Source of the DNA: Halocaridina rubra
Lineage: Eukaryota; Arthropoda; Malacostraca; Decapoda; Atyidae
Reading direction: 5' to 3'
Assembly (NCBI GenBank): GCA_037179515.1
Contig: JAXCGZ010015159.1
Location: 52,501-115,000, forward strand
Length of the DNA stretch: 62,500 nucleotides
Part shown: positions 1 through 18,812 of the stretch, piece after piece
How the letters are laid out: the number at the start of each line of letters is the position of its first letter
Position numbering within the stretch: the stretch's first letter is position 1
Made by a program: the position numbers and the translations under genes
The notes under the pieces: model-generated
What the model saw: the letters and a program-made list of their open reading frames with translations, nothing else
The model's database searches: none
Told to the model about the DNA's origin: nothing

Positions 1-1540
1 GCTGATGCACCCTCGCACGCTATTTCCCTGATGATATTATATCGAAATTTTGTTTGCTGTTTGTTCTTAATGCTTTTTTTCAATTTTCTTCATAATATTC
101 GATCGCATTAAGCCTTAGAAGTGGAGGAGGATATGGGAGAACGAACCTCTATCGGCAAAGGTTTTACCGCTTCAATATCTTACTCATAAAATATTTATTT
201 ACTCACTCTATTTGGGGTTTATCTAATTTTCAAGATTATAGTATTAAAATTCCTTGGTTCTAAACATTATTCTATATTCTTTATATAATGAGCATGCTGA
301 ACGAAATCTAAACGTAAACAAAGTCAGCTGAGAGAAAAAGAAAACTACATAATTCGTTACAAAGAAAACGTATATCGGGGAAACTTAATTGAAATATATA
401 TAAGTCTCTACATGCTATATTCCTGACGATATTATATCGAAAGTTTGTTTGCTGTTTGTTCTTAATGCTTTTTTTCAGTTTTCTTCATAATATTTGATCG
501 CATTAAGCGGTAGAAGAGGAGGAGGATGCGGGAGAACGAACTTCTATAGGTAAATCGTTTGCCGCTTCCGTATCAGCTGATGCTTATCACTATTCAGGCA
601 CAATATCTTACTCATAAAATATTTATTTACTCACTCTATTTGGATTTTGTCTAATTTTCAAGATTATAGTATTAATATTCCTTGGTTCTAAACATTATTC
701 TATCTTCTTTACATTTCGACCATGCTGCACGAAATCTAAACTTAAACAAAGTCAGCTGAGAGAAAAAGAAAATGTACAATTCGTTACAAAGAAAACATAT
801 ATCGGGGAAACTTAAATGAAATATATATATATATATATATATAAATCTACACGCTAATTCCCTGACGATATATCTAAAGTTTGTTTGCTGTTTGTTCTTA
901 ATGGTTTTTTCAGTTTTCTTCATTATATTCACTCGCATTAAGCGGCAGAAGAGGAGGATGATGTGGGAGAACAATCCTCTATCGGCAAACATTTTGCCAC
1001 TTCCGTATCAGCTGATGCACCCTCGCACGCTATTTCCCTCACGATATTACAGTATATCGAAATTTTGTTTGCTGTTTGTTCTTAATGCTTTTTTTCATTT
1101 TTCTTCATAAAATTCGATCGAATTAAGGGGTAGAAGAGGAGGAGAATGCGGGAGAACGAACCTCTTTCCACAAACGTTTTGCCACTTCCGTATCAGCTGA
1201 TGCACCCTCGCGTGCTATTTCCCTGACAATATTATATCGAAAATTTGTTTGCTGTTTGTTCTTAATGCTTTTTTTCAATTTACTTCATAATATTCGATCG
1301 CATTAACCAGTAGAAGAGGAGGAAGATGCGGGAGAACAACACTCTCTATCCACAAACGCTTTGCCACTTGCGTATCAGCTGCTGCACCCTCGCACGCTAT
1401 TTCCCTGACGATATTATATCGAAAATTTGTTTGCCGTTTGTTTGTAATGCGTTTTTTTCCATTATCTTCATAATATCCGATCGCATTAAGCGGTAGAAGA
1501 GGAGGAGGATGGCGGAAAAGTGCCTACAAGGTGGTCGATT
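1..1540. repeat. AT-rich tandem satellite, block 1
   Basis: A unit of about 185 bp recurs: CACCCTCGCACGCTATTTCC, a GTTTGCTGTTTGTTCTTAATGC segment, a GATCGCATTAAG segment, a GAAGAGGAGGAGGAT purine run, then CCGTATCAGCTGATG. The CACCCTCG anchor lies near 1, 1018, 1203 and 1386, giving spacings of 183-185 bp. Some monomers carry an extra piece of about 245 bp (from TACTCATAAAATATT at 181 and 611), making a unit of about 430 bp. Copies differ by point changes and small indels. No coding sense was found. Confidence 0.85.
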
Positions 1541-1678
1541 ATTTACCAAAATGAAAAAATTTTTGTGGAATTTTTTTTGTATGGGCGTTATTCGCGAATT
1601 TCATATTTTTTTACTATTATTTTTTAGGGGCATTATTCCAATTTTGCGGATTATAAACACGTGGAAAAAGCGAGCAAG

Positions 1679-2112
<434 letters not shown>

Positions 2113-3490
2113 CTGGGACGTGCATGGTGGCGGTGAGCACGAGGATGCAAACGTTTTACCACCTACATATCAGCTGATGCACCCTCGTATGCTATTTCCC
2201 TGACGATATTATATCGAAATTTTGTGTGCTGTTTGTTCTTAATGCTTTTTCAATTTTCTTCATAAAATTCGATCGCATTAAGCGGTAGAAGAGGAGGAGG
2301 ATACGGGAGAATGAACCTCTATCAGCAAAGGCTTTGCCGCTTCCGTATCAGCTGATGCTTATCACTATTCTGGCACAATATCTTACTCATAAAATATTTA
2401 TTTACTCACTCTATTTGGGGTTTATCTAATTTTCAAGATTATAGTATTACATATTAATATTCCTTGATTCTAAACATTATTCTATCTTCTTTACATATCC
2501 ACCATGCTGCACGAAATCTAAACGTAAACAAAGTCAGCTGAGAGAAAAAGAAAATTATGCAATTCGTTACAAAGAAAACTTATATCGGGGAAACTTAATT
2601 GAAATATATATATTCTCTACATGCCATATCCCTGACGATATATCAAAAGTTGTTTGCTTTTCGTTTTTAATCCTTTTTTTCAATTCTCTTTATAATATTC
2701 AATTGCATTAAGCGGTAGAAGAGAGGAGGATGCGGGAGAACGAACCTCTATCTGCAAAGGTTTTGGCGCTTCCGTATTAGCTGATGCACCCTCGCACGCT
2801 ATTTCCCTGACAATATTATATTGAAAGTTTGTTTGGTGTTTGTTCATAATGCTTTTTTTCAATTCTCTTCATTATACTCGATCGTATTAGGTGGTAGAAG
2901 AGGAGGAGGATGCGAGAGAACTAACCTTTATCTGCAAACATTTTGGCGCTTCCGTATCAGCTGATACACCCTCGCACGATATTTCCCTGACGATATTATA
3001 TCGCAAATGTTTGCTGTTTGTTCTTAATGCTTTTTTTCAATTCTCTTCGTAATATTCGATCGCATCAAGCTGTAGACGAGGAGGAGGATGTGGGAGAACG
3101 AACCTCTAACCAAAACGTTTTGCCCCTTCCGTATCAGCTGATGCTTATCACTATTCAGGCATAATATGTTACTCATAAAATATTATTTACTCACCCTATT
3201 TGGGGTTTATCTAATTTTCAAGATTATAGTATTATTAATATTCCTTGGTTCTAAACATTATTCTGTCTTCTTTACATATCGACCGTGTTGCACAAAATCT
3301 TAACGTAAACAAAGTCAGCTGAGACAAAAAGAAAACATATACAATTCGCTACAAAGAAAATGTGTATCGTTGTACATGGAAAACTTAAATGAAATATATA
3401 TATTTTCTACACGCTATTTCCTTGACGATATTATATCGAAAGTTTGTTTGCTGTTTGTTCTTAATGCTTTTTTTCAATCTTCATAAGAAC
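2113..3490. repeat. AT-rich tandem satellite, block 2
   Basis: Same monomers as the first block. The CACCCTCG anchor lies near 2179, 2786 and (as CACCCTCG after GATA) 2968, and the long-variant segment TACTCATAAAATATT near 2387 and 3170. Short and long monomers are interspersed, so this looks like a higher-order arrangement rather than a simple array. The array stops near 3485, inside a monomer. Confidence 0.8.
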
Positions 3491-3685
3491 ACGTTCATAT
3501 AAATTTACGCTTGCGAGCTGTTATTAATAAAGTAAAGGGTGAGTTGTTAACAGTGCAGGGAGTGTTTATACAGTAACGGTTTAAATAAATGTAAAATACA
3601 TGTAATAAATATGGTGCTCCTACTTCGTGAATTTTCACCTTTCGCGGCTGGTCCTGGAACCGAAGCCCTGGGATAAACGAGGGAA

Positions 3686-3811
<126 letters not shown>

Positions 3812-4089
3812 CCACAAAATAACTGAGAGACATATAGAACGATTTCTAAGCAGAAAAGGTGAATTTCTATGTACAGTGCAGAACTGTTTTCTACAATACA
3901 TCCAGTATGTGGAAGAAGGGAATCTGAGTCATGTTACAAATATGAATGTTCAAGATCAGGTGGAAATACCACTATGGGTACAGAATAATACAATATTCTA
4001 TTTTCTTTTTCTATGTTTTCTTCATGTTTATGTAAAGTACTGACCTACTTATGTTAGTAGGAGATATATGTGTATGAAGGTTATGTACA

Positions 4090-4200
4090 ATATAATAATG
4101 ATAATAATAATAATAATAATAATAGTAATTATAATAATAATGATAATAATAATAATGAAAATAATGACAATAATGGTAATAATAATAATAATAATATTTT
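4090..4200. repeat. (AAT)n trinucleotide repeat
   Basis: Imperfect ATAATAATG/AAT repeats of about 105 bp. The flanks 3810-4089 and 4201-5008 hold no gene I can recognise. The second flank may include upstream intron or promoter of the TP53INP-like gene. Confidence 0.85.
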
Positions 4201-5013
4201 TTTCTGATACCGTCTCCCGTTCAGTCTAGCCTTGTGGTCAAAGCCTAACAAGAGAACCATCGTCGTGGTAATTAATACTCTCCCCTGTAAACTTTGCCTC
4301 TTCTCTCAATTATTTCGCAACGAGAGCACAAAATCTTATAAGAGAGTGATTTACCAGCTTTCAGCTCCTGTATCCCTGAAAGGAGTGGAAGTGCTGTACA
4401 TTTTCCTTTGTTTTAATAATGAATGTCATCTCTGATGATCTGGAATAGAGGAGTGTACCTTTGTACTGTGCCATCGGAGGTATTTGATAGTAATATGTTT
4501 GTGGTAGCTTGTAATGCCTCCCTAAATTGCTTTTTATTTTTCTTTGAAAAAGACAGTTGATGGATATGCAGTTGCACCAATGCAAATAGCTTCATCAGCA
4601 TATAACCTTATGGTTAGAAATCATCATAAAAAGATTAAGTAGTAAAAATGGTTTATTTCATACTTAATACATTCTATGCAAAACATTAGTCTGATTACAT
4701 ATAGAAAAAAAAATGGTAGTAAAGCATCCTAGGCTACCCTTTCTCAATCATATTATGGTATTTAAAAAACTAAAGGATTGAAAAACTGCCGTCGCTCATT
4801 CTCCTGGATTCATTAGTTGCTTTAACAATTTGGATTGGATGTAAAAGTATTTTGCTTTTCACCAGCCCCAATACTTATTACACTTATAACCCTTACATAT
4901 TAATGTTGCAACTACTGATTATAGATTCTCTTGGACTCCTCTCCTATTTATTATTATACACTTATCTCTGTATGGGGAATATTATTTATGTAATCCTTTT
5001 ATTGACAGAGAAA

Positions 5014-5212
5014 ATGCTCGCCAACCTAACCTCTCTGATATGGGGAAGCGAAAACACACCAACAACTACATCAAGCTCTCCAGCAAAGACCACCACCATA
5101 GAAGAGAACGGAAACGAAGAACCTTTATACGACTCTATAGAAGCCAGCAAAATCAGAGCATCCACACCTACAGATGACGAGGAATCTGATTGGGTACTTG
5201 TGGATAGAGCAG
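5014..5212 (+). CDS. TP53INP: TP53INP-like, coding exon 1
   Basis: Residues 1-66 plus one base of codon 67. Contains the initiator ATG at 5014 and the LIR motif DWVLVD. Acceptor TTTTATTGACAG ends at 5008; donor GTGAGT begins at 5213. The exon proper starts at 5009. Confidence 0.88.
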
Positions 5213-8200
5213 GTGAGTCAATAGTGATTATATTATAGTTTTATTTTACTTGCTGAATATATATAAAACACCCAGTGTTACTGTTTTTTCAGTAAGCATA
5301 ATATGACATGTAAACAAATTAAGCTATGGTTATATATTTCGGAATCCCACCATTCAATTACAAACAGGTGAAGAATGGTAATTTCTTTCGTAATTTCATT
5401 GTTTTATTTTTCAAGTAATTTATAAGTGATTTTCTATATTTAAATTGCCTAGGGATATCATAATATGATGAACATAAATACTCCCTAATATATGGGTCTG
5501 CTTAGTTGATGGTTATATGTGTAATAATAAATACAGTACTGTACCCAGATGGGAGTTATTACTGGGTGAGTATTGGTGAGGAGTGAGGCGTGGCATTAAT
5601 GGTGTGCTGGTGTCCGGCAGAGGTTGATGAGGCGTGCATTAGCGGGGACCAAGGACCACAGTGGATGTCGGCAGAAATAACAACAGAAACATCAACCAAG
5701 CCTATTACAACTTCATCACCTGTTCCATGTTCTGGAGAAACCCTAGAGGGAGGAGAACCTCAAGAATGGCTAGTAACTCCACCCCCTTGTTTTACTCGTT
5801 CTCAGGCTGCCCCTTTAGCCAGTTCACCTTTGGAAAATTTACTAATAGAGCACCCCAGCATGTCCGTTTATTTGCCACGCCCCACCTTCACCAGTGCTGC
5901 CACTGCAAGAATAATGCCAAGACGAGTAATATCTCATTCCTCCCCATCTTCCCATTCTCCCTTGTCAGTTTCCCCATCCTCCTTGCCTACCCCTGACGAG
6001 CACGAGGAATCGCCTATGAGGGACGAATTGAATAGTGAAGTTGGAGATGGGCAGCAAGTGGATCTACCAACTGTTGGCAGGACAGCTGGTGTTGCCCAAA
6101 GGACACCCAGTCTAATTCAGGCTCTTGATGTGCTTAGGCCTGCTCAGAAGGTAAGAATTTATATTTTTACTATTTTTGTATAAATTTTTTGTAAAAAATT
6201 ACTTCATTCATTGAAATTCTTTAATGAGGAGGTACTCAGAAAAATGAAGGACTGTATGACTTAAAAAAGTGAATTCTATTAGTTACTAGGCCTCTTGTAT
6301 ATATATCTCCGTAGCTTTGATGCCTGGATTCTCTCGGGAAGTCCACACTAAGGAGTGAACACATTGAAAGGCTATCCAAATGAAGAGTTGAGTGTCCTCT
6401 TCCTTCCACATGCTCTCTTTTTCTCATACTCAGGATTTTATTATTTCCTTATCTGGGGCAAAGAGCAGGAATACCACCTCTGTCTTCCTCTACATGCTTT
6501 AAAAGTTAACTAAATAGGGTACAGAAGGAAGACTTGGTATTCATCCCCCATGAAGTGTTCATTTTATAGAGAGTCAGTGCATACAAGGGAGCCCTAATCA
6601 GAAAACTCCAGTAGAACCTTAGTAATTTGGTTTCTGAATGTGTGAGTGCGGTTGTGGAATAAGAAAGATTATTGGAATAATAGGTCCATTGATAAATGGG
6701 TGTGCGCTTTGATTCGGCCATTTCCAATACAGCTGACATGCTGGCCTTTGTATATAGATAAATATAAAAATCCAAAACATCATTCTAAGTTGACATCCCT
6801 CCAATACATGCATATTATTCATTTTCCTTCAACTTACAGGTTTTCTGTATTACTGATGTATACATCAATAATATTTACCTTTAAAAGAAATTCATTTCAA
6901 GTGTCTATTTTTCCAGTCCAAACTTCTATGCACTTATATGTGTTCCTTATGCAGTCTTTTCACAATGCTTAGTACTCTCTCTCAATTCCCCGGAATGTAT
7001 TTTCTTACTTTGACTCGCAAAAAATTCAAGCTATCAGAACATGGGTAAGAGCTGAGATCACTATGCAATCTTCTGTTGCGAAGTAGACTTTAAATTCTAT
7101 CTGTTATGCTGCAGCAGCATATATAAGAAGGTAATGGAAATATTTTATAACAAATAAATAAAACGCTTAGAAGGTGTTTTGAAGACACAAGGTTTGGACA
7201 GTACTGGAAACAGTAGCATAAGGAGAACATTAAAAGTAGCCACAGCATTTGTTAAGAATCTAGACTAATGATTTGTACATGTGATGCAAAGAGAAGAAAT
7301 TTTTTTTAGCTGTGAAATGGTGATAAAGAACTTACTTACTGCATTTCTTGGTGCCTGGTCCCAATAAGGGAGATTTTCTTTCTTCATCCTGGTGTCACGC
7401 TCATGAAAAAAAATATATATGAAGGAAAATGAGCTAATGAGTAATATTGGGAAGAACTGAAAGAGACAGAAGAGACAATTCATGCAAATTAACCCCACTT
7501 AGGCATGGGATAGGATGTAAAAGAAGAATGAGAATTGATAATAGTACTAAATAAGAGCGTACTAGTTCTCCAAGTAATAACTGCTTCTTTTTGGGAAGAT
7601 TTTCTTTTGAAGAGCAGACTTTTTCCAATTGCCAGAAATTCGTCGGTAAGATGTATGTCTAGTACATAAGCATCTCACCATTTTGTAATAAAATTAAAGT
7701 CTGTGGTGTTTGCTTGTGCACTTCCTGTTTGCTCTGAGATGAGTATACTTCAAGAAGATGTGATGTATTTACTATATTTATAACTTTATGAGTTATGCTA
7801 TTTGTTTTATTTCATAAGTACTGTACTGTACTTCAAAATTAGTTGTATTTAGTACAATGAGAAATAAATGCTTTTCTCTGTTTATTCTTCAGCATAAGAA
7901 GGTAAAAGGAGCCACCCCATTTTAGGGGTTAGTATATATGTCCTTAACTGTGTGAGTGTAGCTAATCCTTGGTTTTCAATCATGAAAAGTTCTTTAAATT
8001 AAAATAAGAACTTGATGTATAACCAATGCTATCCTTATGCATTGCATTATACAGCTTGTCATATGTAATTTAGATTTTACAAAGATTTCTTTTCTAAAGT
8101 GTTACTTGAAGACTACCCCTTTGTTATTTGTTGTTATTACAGGCCCAGCGCCGACGTGAGGAACGTCGTTTGAAACACAAACATCTTGACAAGAGCAATA

Positions 8201-8301
8201 AAGCCCGTGAAGTTGCAAGTGCTGGTAACAAGCGATCCAGGCGTCGGGAGATGCTTACACCGGCCAAATTCTCTCGTGCAGTAAACAACCGCAAGTGCTA
8301 A
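5014..8301 (+). CDS. TP53INP: TP53INP/DOR-family protein (tumour protein p53-inducible nuclear protein), 3 coding exons
   Basis: Coding segments 5014-5212, 5621-6150 and 8143-8301 join to 295 codons plus stop, with GT-AG sites and matching phases (1, then 0). The family shuttles from nucleus to autophagosome, binds Atg8/LC3/GABARAP proteins and co-activates nuclear receptors; the fly member is DOR. Seen here: N-terminus MLANLTSLIWG like the vertebrate start; an acidic LIR motif around residues 57-65 (W60-V-L-V63); the family signature EWLVTPPPCF at 115-124; SSPLENLLIEHPSMSVY at 134-150, the most diagnostic block; and an Arg/Lys-rich C-terminus (244-295) matching the nuclear/nucleolar signal region. 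It is longer than vertebrate members (about 220-240 aa) because of Ser/Thr/Pro-rich linkers. The ATG lies 5 nt after a good acceptor (5007-5008), so an upstream 5' UTR exon is expected but not located. Family identity is secure; one-to-one orthology to INP1 or INP2 is not implied. Confidence 0.9.
5621..6150 (+). CDS. TP53INP: TP53INP-like, coding exon 2
   Basis: Completes codon 67 (Glu) and runs to residue 243. Holds both family signature blocks. The acceptor is TGTCCGGCAG (ends 5620) and the donor GTAAGA begins at 6151. Intron 1 is 408 bp. Overlapping ORFs in other frames here (for example 5661-5996) are shadows. Confidence 0.9.
7893..7901 (+). other. Candidate 9-nt microexon in TP53INP-like intron 2
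   Basis: CATAAGAAG is preceded by a pyrimidine-rich acceptor (TTTATTCTTCAG) and followed by GTAAAA. Both flanking exons meet at phase 0, so inclusion would add His-Lys-Lys in frame before the basic C-terminus. The splice context is good, but a 9-nt exon cannot be proved by eye. Confidence 0.3.
8143..8301 (+). CDS. TP53INP: TP53INP-like, coding exon 3 (terminal)
   Basis: Residues 244-295, very rich in Arg and Lys (AQRRREERRLKHKH at its start), ending in TAA at 8299-8301. Acceptor TTGTTATTACAG. Intron 2 (6151-8142) is about 2 kb and shows no other gene. Confidence 0.9.
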   Translation, partial: AQRRREERRLKHKHLDKSNKAREVASAGNKRSRRREMLTPAKFSRAVNNRKC

Positions 8302-15698
<7,397 letters not shown>

Positions 15699-15898
15699 AA
15701 TTTTTTTTTAATATCGAATGGCCAGTTGTCCTAGAGGGCTATTTTACTAAAGGGCAATTGTCGAAGCTCTTGAAGAATTTGGACCTGACTTTTATCAGTA
15801 GCGACCAATTGATTACAGAGCTCAGCTGGCTCCTACCTGAAGAGTACAGCCAGTTTTATAATTACATATTAAGTTAGATTAACATATGCTTGTGTTGG

Positions 15899-16064
15899 GA
15901 GATGAGGTCATCGTCCTTGTGACAGAAGCTTCACCCAAGACCCAAGTTCTCATGAGGGGCAGGGATTGATTGGGAACGTTTTGCCTCTTTTGCTTCTCCT
16001 CTGCTAAGTAGCAGCTCCAAAGGGTGGACGTACATCGACGACCCTTCAACTTCAAGTCCAGTGG
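15899..16064 (-). mobile_element. 5' leader fragment of the 2A-type LINE family
   Basis: On the minus strand this matches, imperfectly, the 5' leaders at about 18570-18810 and 21230-21410: a GCAAAAGAGGCAAA-type segment, a CCTCATGAGA-like segment and a CCTCATCTC end. No 2A motif or ORF follows, so only the leader remains. 15699-15898 is unassigned. Confidence 0.5.
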
Positions 16065-17085
16065 TTGTTGTTTTTGTTCCTCAAGCTACCTGGACCAAAA
16101 TCCTGTGTCTCCAAGGGAGGCCACTGCCGATTCTGGACATTCCCACAGAGCTCTCAGGGAATGGTAATTGTTATGTCGGCGTATGTGGTTGTAAGTAATG
16201 TCATCTTCCATAATGTGACAGGGGATGGTATCAAGGGCATTATTTATGTCTAATGTGATGATAAATGTCCTTTGTGCTTGTCTAGCTGAGTTGGTCATCA
16301 AAAATTCTTTGCTTTAGGTCTGTAAGAAAGGTGTGTATTGAGTGTTATGATATGAAACTGTTTTGAGACAGGGCTAAAGTAATGTGAGGTGTAATTTGTT
16401 GCAGTATTAGTTTTTCAGTGACGATTGAGGGAATGCAGAGTAATGTAATGGGATTATGTAAAGAGGGCAGCGTGGGTTTTTTGTTGGATATGGAGATTGT
16501 GATAACGACACCAAATGTTTAGATGTTGGGTATTGTGTTGTGTGAGTAACTGGTTAGTTGGTTAGTTATGATATTCCACCCAGGGGTGGAACAGTTCATG
16601 GTGAACCAGTAGGTGAGTGTAAGTAGCTGTAGTTTTGTATATAAATGAGTGCTTGTAAACCTTGTAGCCCCAGTTATTTAAGACGTATGTTACTTATAAT
16701 TGTGAGGGCTGCAATTGGATGAGTACTTGAAATTGTTGATGATGTGCTTTGTCTGAGGATTGATGAATGATATATAGTCTGGATTTGTAGAGAACTGTCT
16801 CATATTTCTGATGACATTTCGGTATATATGATGAGGGTGTACATGGCGGACATGAAAGAATTGGTTAACGAGTTTGAGGGTATTAGTGTCTATTGTTGTG
16901 TTGACAGCAAGTGATATTGTGTTTATACAGTCAATATTGTCTTATACTCTTTGAAAGTGTAATGCTGTTTAGTGTTTTGTACAGTTAGTTGGTTTATGTT
17001 TTGCAATCAAGCGTGTGCAGATAGTTATTCAAATTTAATGATTGTTGTTCTAGTATCTTATTGTTGATATTAGTGGCAAGTGCTT

Positions 17086-17240
17086 GTAATTACCTAATTG
17101 TGCTTACGGGAAAGAATGCGAAGTTCGTAACTTCCCGTCTCCTGGTAGGTTCCATTTTGTAGTTTGTGATGCTTATCATACTTGTCCTTAAGACTATGGA
17201 TTAAGTTAGCATTAACTACCTCCTTGCTTTGTTGTGCAGT
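17086..17240 (-). mobile_element. Old 3'-end fragment of LINE family R
   Basis: On the plus strand it reads ATTACCTAATTGTGCTTACG, then a hairpin ending in CTTCCCGTCTCC, then ATGCTTATCATACTTGTCC and ATTAACTACCTCC. This matches the reverse complement of the family R tail seen intact at 58983 and 59692, and is clearly more diverged than those copies. Confidence 0.75.
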
Positions 17241-18524
17241 GTCCTGTGTATAGAATGTTTGAGAATTATATAGTGTATTGCATTGTCTAATGAGGTTTCG
17301 AGTTTCTGGTGTGAAACTGGGGTTGTATCGTTTCTGTTACCTCTCATGATAGGCTTTTTGTCTACTTTTTGTATTAGTGTGTTAAAAAAGTGTATAGCAT
17401 CGTTTATGTTTGTACAGAGATTACTGTTTAGGATTTCGAATGATTGTTCTGCTTCATCAGTTAAATCTTCCCAGTTTGCTTTTTTGTAAGTGTGTGTGTG
17501 GCAAGCTGGGGTGGTTCTTGTTTAGGTTGTGATGATTACTGGAAGGTGGAAAGACCCTATGGGTATAACCAGCTTCCATGGTGTCATGGGTACGAGATAC
17601 AGTGAACTGTAGGTGATGTCTGGAGATGATTGTAGAAAGTGGTCTTGGTTGGGAGTGTGTTTGTGTTGTTGAATTTTGTTTAGAATGAAAAAGATTGCTA
17701 GGATTGTCAACAAAACAAGCAGCCATCTTGGCATAAAAGTCACCACCAAATATGATGTTTGGTGTGTTGGTGACGTTTTGTTATTGAGGGGTGTAGTTGT
17801 TAGGTACTGTGGGGATGTTTCAAGGAGATGTATATAGTTGTGCTGGGATGTATATATTTGTGCTTGTTATAGTTAACGTGTCAATAACATGAACTTTATT
17901 GGTTACATTTCTGTGGTATTGTCATGTGTGGGGAGGAGGTATTTTGTGTGTGCACTGGTGTCTCACAGGTTGATTGATTTGTGTATCAGGATGATGTTTC
18001 ATCCTCCCTCATGGGCACCAAGGCAGTCTTGTCTAATGATGGTAAAGTTATATAATGTAACTGTTTTGTGTGCTTTGTGAAGTTTCGTTTCTTGTAAGAT
18101 ATCAATGTGTATAGTATGTTTAATGAAGTTTGTGAGTTTCTTATGATGTTAATGCCATCCATGTTAATTTGTAGAATGTTGATGTTGTGTATAAGGTGTG
18201 TTAGGTGCTGCTGCAGGGGGTCATATGGAGATGTAGTAGGAAGAGATGCAGTAGAAGTTTATTATGATGATGATGGCTGAGTGTAGGGTAGGAATGCTGG
18301 ATATGTTGTTGGTGTTGGAGGGATGAGGGGATGGGATATGGAGCAATAGAGGATAGGTTTTCAGGAGAATGTAGAGAGCAGATCCAAGTATTTGTGTACT
18401 GATGCATGTTAGCAAGTGATGTTTTGGTGAAATGGCTCCAGTTTTTGCATGTTTCAGAAAACTGGACCTCTAATATGATGGCTCAAAGTGCTCGTTGTTG
18501 AGCATGTTGGACATGTTTGTAGTT

Positions 18525-18551
18525 AGGTCGTGGGTTACTTTTAATGTCTCC
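18525..18551 (-). other. 2A-like motif, LINE copy A
   Basis: Encodes GDIKSNPRP, followed by NYKHV. It keeps the D, I, NP and final P of the consensus but has Lys for Glu and Arg for Gly, as expected for a decayed copy. Confidence 0.5.
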
Positions 18552-18812
18552 AGCTAGTGGACTTTGAGAAATGACTCTCAGAGAATCATTTCTCAGTTTA
18601 GAAAAAATTGTTTGGAGTTTTTTTTGCTGATAGATGAAGTAACTGCCTGGTTGACCGATGCCACTCCCAGGTTCTCATACCTTATAAAGGTGAGGTGTTG
18701 ATTATGGCAATTTGGCCTCTTTTGCTGCTTTTCTTCTGAGTTGCTTGGCTTGCTCTTCTAATTTGTTGCTCTCATCCCGAGGGTGAACCTATGTTGTAGA
18801 CGCTACTGGTAG

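Larger units (their letters stand above)
16065..18812 (-). mobile_element. Decayed non-LTR retrotransposon (2A-type LINE), copy A
   Basis: Read on the minus strand from about 18812. The leader is followed by a 2A-like motif, GDIKSNPRP (18551-18525), then YKHV. Further on is endonuclease C-terminus-like sequence around 17750-17460 (SLYLVPMT and PVIITT, in two frames), then an RT block at about 16270-16200 (FIITLDINNALDTIP, the LDxxxAFDTVP motif). Many frameshifts and stops; the RT C-terminal half is missing. A fragment of a different LINE family sits inside it at 17086-17240. Clade is uncertain; CR1/L2/Crack-like elements are the known carriers of N-terminal 2A sequences. Confidence 0.6.
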
